A DNA stretch of 64,000 nt, taken from G963665815 sp942492065 (GTDB lineage Bacteria; Cloacimonadota; Cloacimonadia; Cloacimonadales; JAIOQZ01). Below, piece after piece: positions 1 through 8,768 of the stretch (the stretch's first letter is position 1; the number at the start of each line of letters is the position of its first letter). Location: the NCBI GenBank assembly GCA_942492065.1, contig CALODV010000020.1, positions 424,621 to 488,620 of the forward strand. Reading direction: 5' to 3'. Below the pieces are notes generated by a model, which saw only the letters and a program-made list of their open reading frames with translations, made no database searches and was not told the DNA's origin. The translations under genes and the position numbers were made by a program.

Positions 1-376
1 TCATACATTTCAGATTCTGATGCACAAGTTTCATATTATAAACCTGTATATCTTTATAGTTAAGAAGATCATTCACAAAATTATCGCCCAGCACTTCATA
101 ATAATGAATTTTCAGTCTGATCAACTCCCTGAACTTCTCTTTAATATCTGTTTCAGATTCCCAGATTGTGAGAATCGACTCCATCCCTTCCCTATGCATC
201 TCATCCAGAATCTCAAAAATCAGTTCGGACTTATCCCTGAAATGCTTATAAAATGTGACTTTACTGGCTTGAGCATTTTCACATATCTCCTTAATTGTAA
301 CTTTCTTCAAACCGAATCTTTTAAACAAATCCATGGCAGCAGCCTTAATGTTGCCCCTTTTAGATCTCATTGCCAT
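1..376 (-). CDS. TetR-family transcriptional regulator, 5' part (runs off window start)
   Basis: Translating the minus strand from ATG at 376 gives about 125 residues with no stop before the window edge, so the C-terminal ligand-binding part is missing. The N-terminal region has the TetR DNA-binding pattern: a helix with MDLFKRFGLKKVTI, then KEICENAQASKVTFYKHF, the typical helix-turn-helix ending in a TFYxHF recognition helix, then a K-x-ELIFEIL segment. A GGAG lies about ten bases upstream of the start. It is divergent from the phosphate-transport pair that begins at 503, and an inverted repeat lies between them. TetR proteins usually repress their own and neighbouring promoters; whether this one controls the phosphate genes is an inference. 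A plus-strand open frame over the same bases is a shadow. Confidence 0.85.
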   Translation of the reverse strand, partial: MAMRSKRGNIKAAAMDLFKRFGLKKVTIKEICENAQASKVTFYKHFRDKSELIFEILDEMHREGMESILTIWESETDIKEKFRELIRLKIHYYEVLGDNFVNDLLNYKDIQVYNMKLVHQNLKCM

Positions 377-430
377 TATGTATTTACTCCATTTACCTTT
401 TTCGTTACATTAGATCAAAACAGTAAAGAT

Positions 431-460
431 TGTCAATATAAAAAATATTTTTTATTGACA
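431..460. promoter_or_regulatory. Inverted repeat between divergent genes, candidate TetR operator
   Basis: TGTCAATA at 431-438 and its exact reverse complement TATTGACA at 453-460 face each other across 14 bases of A/T. Each arm contains a consensus -35 hexamer (TTGACA) pointing outward, one for the rightward phosphate genes and one for the leftward TetR gene. A protein bound to the dyad would cover both -35 boxes. The repeat is seen directly; the operator role is inferred from position. Confidence 0.5.
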
Positions 461-484
461 CTTTTATCAATTCAGGATTATCAT
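455..484 (+). promoter_or_regulatory. Sigma-70-type promoter for the DUF47-PiT operon
   Basis: A perfect TTGACA (455-460) is followed after 18 bases by TATCAT (479-484), about 18 bases before the ATG at 503. GAGGT just before the ATG can serve as ribosome binding site. Confidence 0.55.
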
Positions 485-502
485 TTTATGTTGAGGTAAA
501 AT

Positions 503-1141
503 ATGTTTACAAAGAAAACAAAACATTTAATCGAAAGAATTGATAAGTTCTTGAATCTGGTTAATGAGACCAGTATCATATTTTTGATGAGTCTCTCAGA
601 CTATTTGAATAACGACCTGAAATCTTTTCAGTCAAGACTTGATAAAGTTGTTGAATGCGAAAGAGAAGCTGACGAAATCAGGAGAGATGTAGAAATAAAT
701 CTGTATACATACACCCTGATTCCTGAATCCAGAGGGGATGTTCTGGCTATTCTGGAAAATACTGATGATGTAATAGATATTATGAAGGAAACACTTCTCA
801 GCTTTTATGCGGAAAATCCGGATATTCCATCTAATATCCATACGAAATTCAAGGAAATGCTTGAGCTTTCCAACAAGGCTGTGGACTCGTTGGTTCGTGC
901 TGTACGAGCATTCTTTACAGAAGTTTATCAGGTTAGCGAACATCTTAATAAAGTGCATGTGTATGAGACGCAGATAGACCTTATTGGTGCTGACTTAGTT
1001 AAAAATGTGTTTGACTCCGACCTGGAGTTATCACAAAAGCAGCATTTAAGATTCTTCATTAAGAATGTGGAAAATATCAGTGATTATTCAGAATCAGTTG
1101 CAGACAGACTGGCTATTTATGCTATAAAGAGAAGGATATAA
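503..1141 (+). CDS. DUF47 (PhoU-like) phosphate transport regulator
   Basis: This 212-residue all-helical protein fits the DUF47/TIGR00153 family, relatives of PhoU that are usually encoded next to PiT phosphate permeases and are thought to regulate them. Typical family features are the CEREADEIRRDVEINLYT stretch near residue 52 and the following ENTDDVIDIMKE segment, which in this family carries acidic residues used for metal binding. Length is normal. The gene ends one base before the permease start at 1143, so the two are almost certainly co-transcribed from the promoter at 455-484. It should act in the cytoplasm at the membrane face of the permease. Confidence 0.88.
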   Translation: MFTKKTKHLIERIDKFLNLVNETSIIFLMSLSDYLNNDLKSFQSRLDKVVECEREADEIRRDVEINLYTYTLIPESRGDVLAILENTDDVIDIMKETLLSFYAENPDIPSNIHTKFKEMLELSNKAVDSLVRAVRAFFTEVYQVSEHLNKVHVYETQIDLIGADLVKNVFDSDLELSQKQHLRFFIKNVENISDYSESVADRLAIYAIKRRI

Positions 1142-1142
1142 G

Positions 1143-2591
1143 ATGCTGCTTGTTTATCTGTCCAGTGGATTATTCCTCGGTTGGTCGTTAGGTGCCAATA
1201 ATGCGGCTAATGTCTTTGGACCGGCCGTCGGTACAAAGATGATCAAATTCAAGACAGCTGCTTATATCACCTGTATTTTTGTTATCCTGGGTGCTGTTCT
1301 GGAAGGGGCAGGTGCTTCTCAGACCCTGGGAAAGCTGGGAAGTATTAACCAGATTGCCGGTGCATTCACTATAGCTCTTTCATCTGCTGTTACTGTTACC
1401 CTTATGACAAAAGCAGGACTGCCGGTATCAACCTCTCAGGCAATAGTCGGAGGTATCATTGGCTGGAACTTTTTTGCTGGAATGCTTACAGATTACAGAT
1501 CATTGACTAAGATATTCGGGACATGGATAGTCTGCCCAATCTTATCAGCCATATTTTCCTATATTCTGTTCAAACTGTTTGTAATGATCCTCAGGAAATC
1601 TAAAACACATCTTTTGCTTAGAGATGCCTACACAAGGCTAGCATTTATCATTGTAGGAGCTTTTGGAGCTTACAGTTTGGGAGCAAACAATATAGCTAAT
1701 GCTGTCGGAGTTTTTGCCTCAGTTTCACCTTTCAGAGATGTAACATTATTCTCAATATTCACCATGAGCGGAATTCAACAGCTATTCCTTCTTGGCAGTC
1801 TGGCAATTGGTGTTGGAGTTATTACATACTCTTATAAAGTTATGAAAACAGTCGGTGGGGATTTGTTTAAACTCTCTCCCATTGCAGGACTCATTGTTGT
1901 ACTTGCTGAATCTCTAGTGCTCTTCTTATTTGGGTCCAAAGCACTTCATGACTGGCTTCTAACTCATGGATTACCTACAATTCCACTTGTACCGGTGTCA
2001 AGTTCTCAGGCAGTAGTCGGTGGTGTGCTGGGTATTGCAATAGCTAAAGGTGGAAGAAACATACAATTTGGAGTTCTTGGTAAGATATCAATCGGCTGGA
2101 TACTTACTCCGATTATCGCCGGAATTCTTGCTTTCTTCTCGCTTTTCATCGTTCAGAATGTCTTCAACCAACCTGTTTACACTGAAAGTAAATTCCTGTT
2201 TTCAGAAAAATCTATAGAAAGAATACACAGCCTTGGTGTTGAAGAAAATCTGGAAGCTCTGAAATTTGTCGAATTTGACAATGAGAAACAACTTAGAAAA
2301 CACCTGAAAGCTAATTATATTCTAACTGAACCTGAACTGATTATTATACATGAATCAGGTAATATAGTAAACATAAAAATTCCTGAGAATATCAGTAAGT
2401 CAACACTCAGAAAGTTTGGTAGAAAAAAAAAGAAAATTGTGAAATCTCTGGCCGGTTCAACATTCCAATATAAGTGGCATCTACGGGATGTATTACTTTC
2501 AAAGGTAAGCTCTCAAGCTGACGAAGGTGAAAAAGTACAGGAGCAAACAGATAAGCTCGCAAGTAAAATCATTGAGGTTTTCGGTATCTGA
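1143..2591 (+). CDS. PiT-family inorganic phosphate permease with C-terminal extension
   Basis: A polytopic membrane protein with the two inverted PiT signature repeats: GANNAANVFG near residue 17 and GANNIANAVG near residue 181, plus the paired SQAIVGG and SQAVVGG motifs. These proteins import phosphate with H+ or Na+. The membrane part ends near residue 345. A further 135 or so hydrophilic residues follow, containing a basic GRKKKKIVK stretch, which most short bacterial PiT proteins lack. I do not recognise this extension; a cytoplasmic regulatory role is only a guess. It is the second gene of the operon with the DUF47 protein. Confidence 0.9.
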   Translation: MLLVYLSSGLFLGWSLGANNAANVFGPAVGTKMIKFKTAAYITCIFVILGAVLEGAGASQTLGKLGSINQIAGAFTIALSSAVTVTLMTKAGLPVSTSQAIVGGIIGWNFFAGMLTDYRSLTKIFGTWIVCPILSAIFSYILFKLFVMILRKSKTHLLLRDAYTRLAFIIVGAFGAYSLGANNIANAVGVFASVSPFRDVTLFSIFTMSGIQQLFLLGSLAIGVGVITYSYKVMKTVGGDLFKLSPIAGLIVVLAESLVLFLFGSKALHDWLLTHGLPTIPLVPVSSSQAVVGGVLGIAIAKGGRNIQFGVLGKISIGWILTPIIAGILAFFSLFIVQNVFNQPVYTESKFLFSEKSIERIHSLGVEENLEALKFVEFDNEKQLRKHLKANYILTEPELIIIHESGNIVNIKIPENISKSTLRKFGRKKKKIVKSLAGSTFQYKWHLRDVLLSKVSSQADEGEKVQEQTDKLASKIIEVFGI

Positions 2592-2663
2592 TTCTTAGTA
2601 AAAATATTTTTTATTTGTATTAACTACTTTTATCATTAAGTTTTATAGAAACTGGAGGTAAGT

Positions 2664-3122
2664 ATGAAAAAAATATTTTTGATCACAATGATACTAGTAT
2701 TGATTCCCGCATTACTAATATCAATGACCTTAGAAGAAAAAAAGGCGAAGGCAAAAAAACTTGTTGAAGATGGTGTAAAGTTCTTTGTTAAGAATGGATT
2801 GGAAGCATCCATTAAAGAATTCGAGAAAGAAGACAGTAAATTTAAATCAGGAGAGTTTTATCTTTTTGCCCTTGATCTGCAAGGTAAAACAATTATTCAT
2901 GGACAACGTCCTCAACTTAAAGGCAACAATATGCTTAACGTCACAGATGCTAAAGGAGTACACTTTGCAGCAAAATTTGTAATAACTGCTCAAAGCGATG
3001 AGAAAGAAGGCTGGGTAGACTATCAGTGGGTGAACAGTAGTGCGGTTGTTGCAGACAAAACCTCATTTATCAAAAGAGTTCCGGGTACAGATTATCTTAT
3101 CGGGTGTGGCTTCTATAAATAA
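2664..3122 (+). CDS. Secreted single Cache-domain (sCache_2-like) protein
   Basis: 152 residues with a clear signal peptide (hydrophobic stretch in residues 4-20) followed by one small-molecule-sensing Cache fold. The pattern KAKKLVEDGVKFF, FYLFALDLQGKTIIHG, then GWVDYQW and GTDYLIGCGFYK at the end is characteristic of the sCache_2 family. There is no transmembrane anchor after the domain and no output domain, so it should be a free periplasmic ligand-binding protein. GGAGG sits seven bases before the ATG. It is immediately upstream of a soluble histidine kinase (3141-4709), suggesting the two form a split sensor; this partnership is inferred from adjacency. Confidence 0.8.
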   Translation: MKKIFLITMILVLIPALLISMTLEEKKAKAKKLVEDGVKFFVKNGLEASIKEFEKEDSKFKSGEFYLFALDLQGKTIIHGQRPQLKGNNMLNVTDAKGVHFAAKFVITAQSDEKEGWVDYQWVNSSAVVADKTSFIKRVPGTDYLIGCGFYK

Positions 3123-3140
3123 GAAGGAATATTAATAGAT

Positions 3141-4709
3141 ATGAGTGTGAGTGGAAAAGCAAAAGTACTGATTATAGATGACGAACCTGCGATTAGAATG
3201 AATTTCCAGGAATACCTGGAAGACTCTGAGTACTCTGTGATAACTGCTCCAAATGGAATAACAGGAATTAATAAATTCAAGAAAGAATCTCCTGATGTGG
3301 TACTCGTAGATTTACAGATGCCTGTAATGCATGGACTGGAAGTGCTTTCCACCATTACAGAGCTATCCCCGAAAACACCGATAATTATTATATCAGGTAC
3401 CGGAAAAATGTCAGATGTAATTGAAGCCTTGAGAGGTGGAGCGTGGGACTATATCACTAAACCAGTTGAAGACATGGCAATTATCGAAATAGCAATTGAA
3501 AAAGCTCTGAAGAAGGTTCAAATAATTGAGGAAAATGAAAAGTACAAGATGAATCTAGAAGAGCTTGTTCTTAACAGAACAGTAAAACTTAGACAAAGTG
3601 AACAACTTCACAGAGTCGTGTCCGATTTCATTTCGGATTTCGTTTATATGCAGAAACGTAAAGGGAATTCCGATGAATTCACTTTTTGGATCACAGGAGC
3701 AATAGATAAGATTACCGGTTATGATAAAGCTGATTTTGTCAATAGAACCAAGATGTGGAGAAGCATTATCAGCGATGAAGATAAAGACAGATACGAAGAT
3801 TCAATGAAACATGTGCTTGCAGGTCAAAATGTTAAGGTTGAATATACTATTATTAACAAAGATGGTGAAAAGCGCATGATCAAGGAATACACAAAGCCAT
3901 TGTTGGATAAATCCACTGGCAAAGTGATCGAAATCATCGGGGCAGTAAAGGATGTCACCGAAGAAAGAGCATTGAGAAAACAGTTGTTTCAAGCCCAGAA
4001 AATGGATGCACTTGGAGTACTTGCAGCCGGAGTTGCACATGATTTCAACAATATTCTGACTGCCATACTCGGCTTCGTTGATATATTGAAATCTGAGATT
4101 CCTGCATCACCTGTAGCTGATGAGTTTCTTGGAGAGATTAAGAATGCCGGAATCAGAGCTAAGGACCTTATTAAGAAAATCCTGGCATTTTCCAGAAAAG
4201 ATGATATAGTTTTAGATATCGTCAGCCTTAAGAAAATCATTGAAGAGGTTTATGCAATGATAAGACCGTCCTTCCCTAAAACCGTGAAGATAAAAACCGG
4301 TATTGAAGCAGATGGAAATATTCTGGCTGATTTTACAACTATCGAGCAAATACTTCTTAATCTGGCAAATAACTCTTTGCAGGCAGTTAATAAAACTAAA
4401 GGTGAAATCAAAATAGGTCTGAAGAAAACAGCTTTCAATGATATCCCTATAAATTTGCGTCCTAATATGGACTCCAAAGATTACTATTGTCTTTCCGTGC
4501 GTGATAACGGTAAAGGAATTCCACAGGCAAATCTTGAAAAAATTTTTGATCCATACTTTACAACCAAAAGCAAAGATGAAGGTACGGGGCTTGGTCTTTC
4601 AACTGTACACGCTGCAGTTAATGATTACGGAGGTGCCGTAGAGGTAAAAAGTGAGGTCAACTCTTTCACAGAGTTCAGACTCTATTTCCCAGTTCCCGAT
4701 CAACAATAG
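3141..4709 (+). CDS. REC-PAS-histidine kinase, soluble two-component sensor
   Basis: 522 residues. Residues 8-125 are a receiver domain with acidic pocket IIDDE, phospho-acceptor Asp57 in VLVDLQMP, and conserved Lys in YITKP. A PAS domain covers about 160-280, followed by a PAC-like end. The kinase core has H-box GVAHDFNNIL, N-box NLANNSLQAV, G1 DNGKGIP, F-box FDPYFTTK and G2 GTGLGLS, all intact. There are no transmembrane segments, so it senses in the cytoplasm or takes input through partners. The N-terminal receiver suggests it is the target of another kinase. It follows the Cache-domain gene by 18 bases. No DNA-binding output regulator is encoded nearby. Confidence 0.9.
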   Translation: MSVSGKAKVLIIDDEPAIRMNFQEYLEDSEYSVITAPNGITGINKFKKESPDVVLVDLQMPVMHGLEVLSTITELSPKTPIIIISGTGKMSDVIEALRGGAWDYITKPVEDMAIIEIAIEKALKKVQIIEENEKYKMNLEELVLNRTVKLRQSEQLHRVVSDFISDFVYMQKRKGNSDEFTFWITGAIDKITGYDKADFVNRTKMWRSIISDEDKDRYEDSMKHVLAGQNVKVEYTIINKDGEKRMIKEYTKPLLDKSTGKVIEIIGAVKDVTEERALRKQLFQAQKMDALGVLAAGVAHDFNNILTAILGFVDILKSEIPASPVADEFLGEIKNAGIRAKDLIKKILAFSRKDDIVLDIVSLKKIIEEVYAMIRPSFPKTVKIKTGIEADGNILADFTTIEQILLNLANNSLQAVNKTKGEIKIGLKKTAFNDIPINLRPNMDSKDYYCLSVRDNGKGIPQANLEKIFDPYFTTKSKDEGTGLGLSTVHAAVNDYGGAVEVKSEVNSFTEFRLYFPVPDQQ

Positions 4710-4829
4710 TTCCTGATATTTAACAATGTAAAATGATGAATTAAGGGGCACTGATTCTTTGTGCTGAATAGTGGTCAATACTATATTGTCAGAGCTTTTA
4801 TTGATATAACATTTTAAATGCATTATTGT

Positions 4830-4858
4830 TTGACAAAATACTCAGTCAGAATTTTATC
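4830..4858 (+). promoter_or_regulatory. Possible promoter upstream of the ABC exporter pair
   Basis: TTGACA at 4830-4835, a 17-base spacer, then TTTATC at 4853-4858, 30 bases before the ATG at 4889. The -35 is perfect and the -10 is weak. Confidence 0.35.
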
Positions 4859-4888
4859 TTCATAGTCTAAAAAAAGAAAAGAGATCTG

Positions 4889-6634
4889 ATGAAAACATTC
4901 AAGTATATTGCCCCTATAGTAAAAAAAAGGTTTGTTAATATCATTCTGGGTATTTTGATTTTGCTGGTGGTAGACGCAATTCAATTAGTAATCCCGAGAA
5001 TTGTAAAAAAAGCAATAGATGGTCTGGGAAAAGAAGGATTTACCCAACACGACTTACTTATAACTGCTTTGATTATTATTGGGATGTCCGTTGTAATTTA
5101 TTTTCTGAAAATGCTTTGGAGAATTGTTCTCATAGGTAATTCATGGAGAATCGAAAAGGAACTGAGACAAAACTACTATAATCACCTGATGCTTATGTCT
5201 CAAAACTTCTTCACCAAATCTAAAACTGGTGATTTGATGGCAAGAGCCACTAATGATATGAATGCAATCCGGATGATGTTCGGTTTTGGGTTTATTGCTC
5301 TTGTAGATACAATCTTTTTATCTGTTAGCTCATTTATGCTGATGGTTACAATCAATTTCAAACTGACAATGATGGCCATTCTTCCACTTCCTGTTATGAC
5401 CGTGTTCATTATCATTTTTGGAAGAAAAGTCCACTTGAAATTCAAGGATGTTCAGGAGTCTTTTTCAGGATTGTCAGGTATGATTCAGGAAAATATATCC
5501 GGAATCAGAGTTGTAAAAGCCTTTGTTCAGGAAAAGAATGAAACAGATAAAATGTGTAAGCTTTCTCAGGATTATGTAGAAAAAAATATAGCACTCGTAA
5601 AACTTAATGCCATGTTCCATCCATTCATGTGGCTTATAATCAGTTACAGTATTGGTATTGTGGTTATTTTTGGAGGTATTACAGTAATCAAAAATGTAAT
5701 ATCTGTTGGTTCTTATGTAGCGTTCAGTTCTTATCTGGGACAGTTAATCTGGCCAATGATAGCTATCGGCTGGGTTGTTAATATGTACCAACGCGGAACC
5801 GCCTCATTAAAAAGGATTAATCAGATTTTAGATACTGAACCGGAAATAACAAATGCTCATGCTGATGACAGTCTTACTCATTTCAAAGGTAATATTAAAA
5901 TCGATGGACTTGATTTCGCTTATCCCGGAACAAGCAAGAAGATACTTGAAAATGTTTCAGTAGAAGTAAATATTGGTGAAACCCTCGCAATAGCAGGTCG
6001 AACAGGCTGTGGAAAATCTACTTTGATTGACCTGATTATGAGAGTTTATGATCCTCCTGAGAACAGTATTTTCCTTGATTCCAAACAGGTATCGTCATAT
6101 CCATTGTCTGTGCTTCACTCAAATATAGCTGCAGTACCACAGGATATATTCCTCTTCTCAGATACAATTGAGAACAATATAAAATTCGGAAAACCGGACG
6201 CCAGTTTGGCAGACGTTGAACGAGTGGCTAAAATGGCTAACGTTTATAATGACATCATTGAGTTTAGTGAAGGATTCCAAACTGTCGTAGGTGAAAGAGG
6301 AGTAACTCTTTCCGGTGGACAAAAGCAGAGAATTGCTATTGCCAGAGCATTCCTTACAGATCCTGAAATACTTATACTGGACGACTCACTCTCTGCTGTA
6401 GATACTAAAACAGAAAAATCTATTATTGAACAGACCATTGAGCTCCGAAAGAATAAAACAACAATAATTATCGCTCATAGAATTTCATCTATTCAGCATG
6501 CTAATAAAATTATTGTAATTGACAATGGCAAGATAGCTGAAGAGGGAACTCACGAAGAGTTGCTGGAAAACGGGAAGCTGTATCACGATCTGCATGAAAA
6601 ACAACAGATTGCTCAGAGATTGGAGGAAGACTAA
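4889..6634 (+). CDS. ABC exporter half-transporter, degenerate-site subunit
   Basis: 581 residues with six transmembrane helices in about 1-310 and a nucleotide-binding domain in about 335-575. The ATPase has Walker A GRTGCGKS, an intact signature LSGGQKQR, and Walker B ILILDD where the catalytic Glu is replaced by Asp, followed by H-loop AHR. The next gene overlaps it by one base and has the complementary pattern (intact Walker B Glu, altered signature). Together they match asymmetric type IV exporters such as TM287/288 or YheI/YheH, with one canonical and one degenerate ATP site. Substrates of this class are commonly lipids, peptides or drugs; the substrate here is unknown. Confidence 0.9.
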   Translation: MKTFKYIAPIVKKRFVNIILGILILLVVDAIQLVIPRIVKKAIDGLGKEGFTQHDLLITALIIIGMSVVIYFLKMLWRIVLIGNSWRIEKELRQNYYNHLMLMSQNFFTKSKTGDLMARATNDMNAIRMMFGFGFIALVDTIFLSVSSFMLMVTINFKLTMMAILPLPVMTVFIIIFGRKVHLKFKDVQESFSGLSGMIQENISGIRVVKAFVQEKNETDKMCKLSQDYVEKNIALVKLNAMFHPFMWLIISYSIGIVVIFGGITVIKNVISVGSYVAFSSYLGQLIWPMIAIGWVVNMYQRGTASLKRINQILDTEPEITNAHADDSLTHFKGNIKIDGLDFAYPGTSKKILENVSVEVNIGETLAIAGRTGCGKSTLIDLIMRVYDPPENSIFLDSKQVSSYPLSVLHSNIAAVPQDIFLFSDTIENNIKFGKPDASLADVERVAKMANVYNDIIEFSEGFQTVVGERGVTLSGGQKQRIAIARAFLTDPEILILDDSLSAVDTKTEKSIIEQTIELRKNKTTIIIAHRISSIQHANKIIVIDNGKIAEEGTHEELLENGKLYHDLHEKQQIAQRLEED

Positions 6635-8754
6635 TGAAACCTGTACATACCAATGACACTCTGAGTGGAAAAGTATACGATAAACAGCTGATTAAAAAGC
6701 TGATTGCTTTCCTGAATCCTTATAAGTTTTTTGTTGTTGTATCAATTATTCTGTTGGTTTGTGTAACTGCTGTTGAACTCATTGTTCCTGTAATCAGTAT
6801 GGTAGCAGTTGATAACCATATTGTTTCCGGAACGAAACTGATTACTTTTAATGAAGGGGATCAACACAAAGACTATTTTCTGCAGACTGCCAATAAACTC
6901 AAACTTGAAACATGGGATCAAAATGGAGAATCCTATATCCTTGTTCCATCCAAGAAAGTCCCTTACTTCGATAACACTGTTTACTCAGCTCTTGTTGAAT
7001 CGGGAAAAATATCTAAGCACGGTGTTTTCAAGATTTACAATACTGAAGAAAACAGAGAGATACTGAAGGATCAGAATTTTATAGTTCGATCAGAAGAACT
7101 GCTGCTTATTTCAGAAGATATTGTATCAGTCTTTTCAGGGGATATTACTCTTGCCAATGAAGATGTAATCAAGTTGAGAGAATTCTCTATCTCCAAGCTG
7201 AAGCTGCTTGGTATTCTTTATCTGATTCTAGTTACTGCCAGATTCATTTTTCAGTACTATCAGGTATTAACTATTAACAAAGCTGCCCAATATGCTATGT
7301 TTGACCTTAGAAAAGACGTATTTGCACATCTTCAGAAAATGCCTGCAAAATTCTTTGACACGAATCCAATAGGACGGCTGGTAACACGGGTCACAAATGA
7401 TATAAAAACCCTGGATGAATCCCTTAGTGCCGGTTTTATTCAGCTGATTCAGGATGTTCTGACACTATTCGGCATCATTGTCATGATGCTTGTTCTCAAC
7501 TGGAAACTTGCTCTGATAGTTTTCACATTGTTACCGATTGTATACATCCATCTTATGACTTTCAAAAAGAAGACCAGAATCATCTACAGAAAAGTCAGGA
7601 AAAAACTCGCTGAGCTTAATGCAAATTTTGCAGAAGACATCTCAGGGGTAAAAATAATACAGATATTCAACCAGTATAAATACAGAGCAAAGAAAATCTC
7701 TGAAATCAATGATGGCTATTTCAAAGCCGGATTCAGCCAGATAATACTGTTCGGTAGATTCCGCCCTCTTATATTCATCATGAGATTTATCGGTACTGCC
7801 ATGATCCTGTATTTTGGTGGGGGTGCTGTTCTCAGAAGTACACTTTCACTGGGACTTATCTTCGCTTTCACAAATTATCTTGATCGCTTCTTTGATCCTA
7901 TAAACAGATTGAGTGAAAAGTTTAACATCCTGCAGAGTGCACTATCTGGTGCAGAAAGGATATTCGATCTGATGGACAATGATATACAGGATTATAGAGA
8001 AGAAAAGCAGTCTGTGGATAGAATCTCAGGTGAAATTAAAATTGAAAATCTCTGGTTGAGCTACAAGGACAACGATGAGTATGCTCTCAAAGATATAAAC
8101 ATTGATATCAAGCCGGGTGAAAAAATCGCTTTAGTAGGTCATACAGGATCAGGCAAAACTTCGATAGTTAACCTGATAACAGACATGTATGAGTTCCAGA
8201 AAGGTAAAATTCTTCTTGATAACAAAAACCTGAAAGATTATCAGCTTATGGATATCAGACGAAATATCGGTATTGTACAGCAGGATGTATTCCTCTTCTC
8301 AGGAACTATTGCAGACAATATTAAACTGGATGATGAAAAAATTGACCAGGCTAGAATGGAACAAGTTACTAAATATGTTAATATATACAACTTCATTGAT
8401 TCTCAGCCGGGAAAATTTAATGAAGAAGTAATGGAGCGAGGAGCAACTTTCTCTGTAGGACAACGTCAATTGATAGCTTTTTCAAGAGTTTTGGCGTATG
8501 ACCCGTCGATATTCATTCTTGATGAAGCTACTTCCAATATTGATACTGAAACAGAACTGATGATTCAGGATGCTCTGGAAAAAGTAATGAAAGGGCGTAC
8601 TTCAATAATTATTGCCCACAGACTTTCCACCATAAAACATGTTGATAGAATCATTGTACTGCATAAAGGTAGAATTAAAGAACAGGGAACACATGATGAA
8701 CTTCTGCAAAATCGCGGATTGTATTACGATCTGTACAGACTGCAATTTACATAA
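6634..8754 (+). CDS. ABC exporter half-transporter, catalytic subunit with extracytoplasmic insertion
   Basis: 706 residues, about 120 longer than its partner. The extra length lies after the first transmembrane helix (about residues 60-185), before the helix starting LKLLGILYLILVTA, so it should form an extracytoplasmic or periplasmic domain. I do not recognise a fold in it. The ATPase has Walker A GHTGSGKT, Walker B FILDEATSNID with the catalytic Glu, and a changed signature FSVGQRQL in place of LSGGQ. This pairs with the Glu-to-Asp change in the upstream subunit to make one degenerate composite site. The start overlaps the upstream stop (TAATG) with GGAGGAA before it, so translation is coupled. 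Confidence 0.9.
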   Translation: MKPVHTNDTLSGKVYDKQLIKKLIAFLNPYKFFVVVSIILLVCVTAVELIVPVISMVAVDNHIVSGTKLITFNEGDQHKDYFLQTANKLKLETWDQNGESYILVPSKKVPYFDNTVYSALVESGKISKHGVFKIYNTEENREILKDQNFIVRSEELLLISEDIVSVFSGDITLANEDVIKLREFSISKLKLLGILYLILVTARFIFQYYQVLTINKAAQYAMFDLRKDVFAHLQKMPAKFFDTNPIGRLVTRVTNDIKTLDESLSAGFIQLIQDVLTLFGIIVMMLVLNWKLALIVFTLLPIVYIHLMTFKKKTRIIYRKVRKKLAELNANFAEDISGVKIIQIFNQYKYRAKKISEINDGYFKAGFSQIILFGRFRPLIFIMRFIGTAMILYFGGGAVLRSTLSLGLIFAFTNYLDRFFDPINRLSEKFNILQSALSGAERIFDLMDNDIQDYREEKQSVDRISGEIKIENLWLSYKDNDEYALKDINIDIKPGEKIALVGHTGSGKTSIVNLITDMYEFQKGKILLDNKNLKDYQLMDIRRNIGIVQQDVFLFSGTIADNIKLDDEKIDQARMEQVTKYVNIYNFIDSQPGKFNEEVMERGATFSVGQRQLIAFSRVLAYDPSIFILDEATSNIDTETELMIQDALEKVMKGRTSIIIAHRLSTIKHVDRIIVLHKGRIKEQGTHDELLQNRGLYYDLYRLQFT

Positions 8755-8768
8755 AAGGTAAGCGAAAT

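Noticed and set aside
20..499. Plus-strand open frame of 159 residues at the window start
   Set aside because: It lies antisense to a clear TetR gene (376 down to 1) and over its promoter region; the product has no family resemblance.
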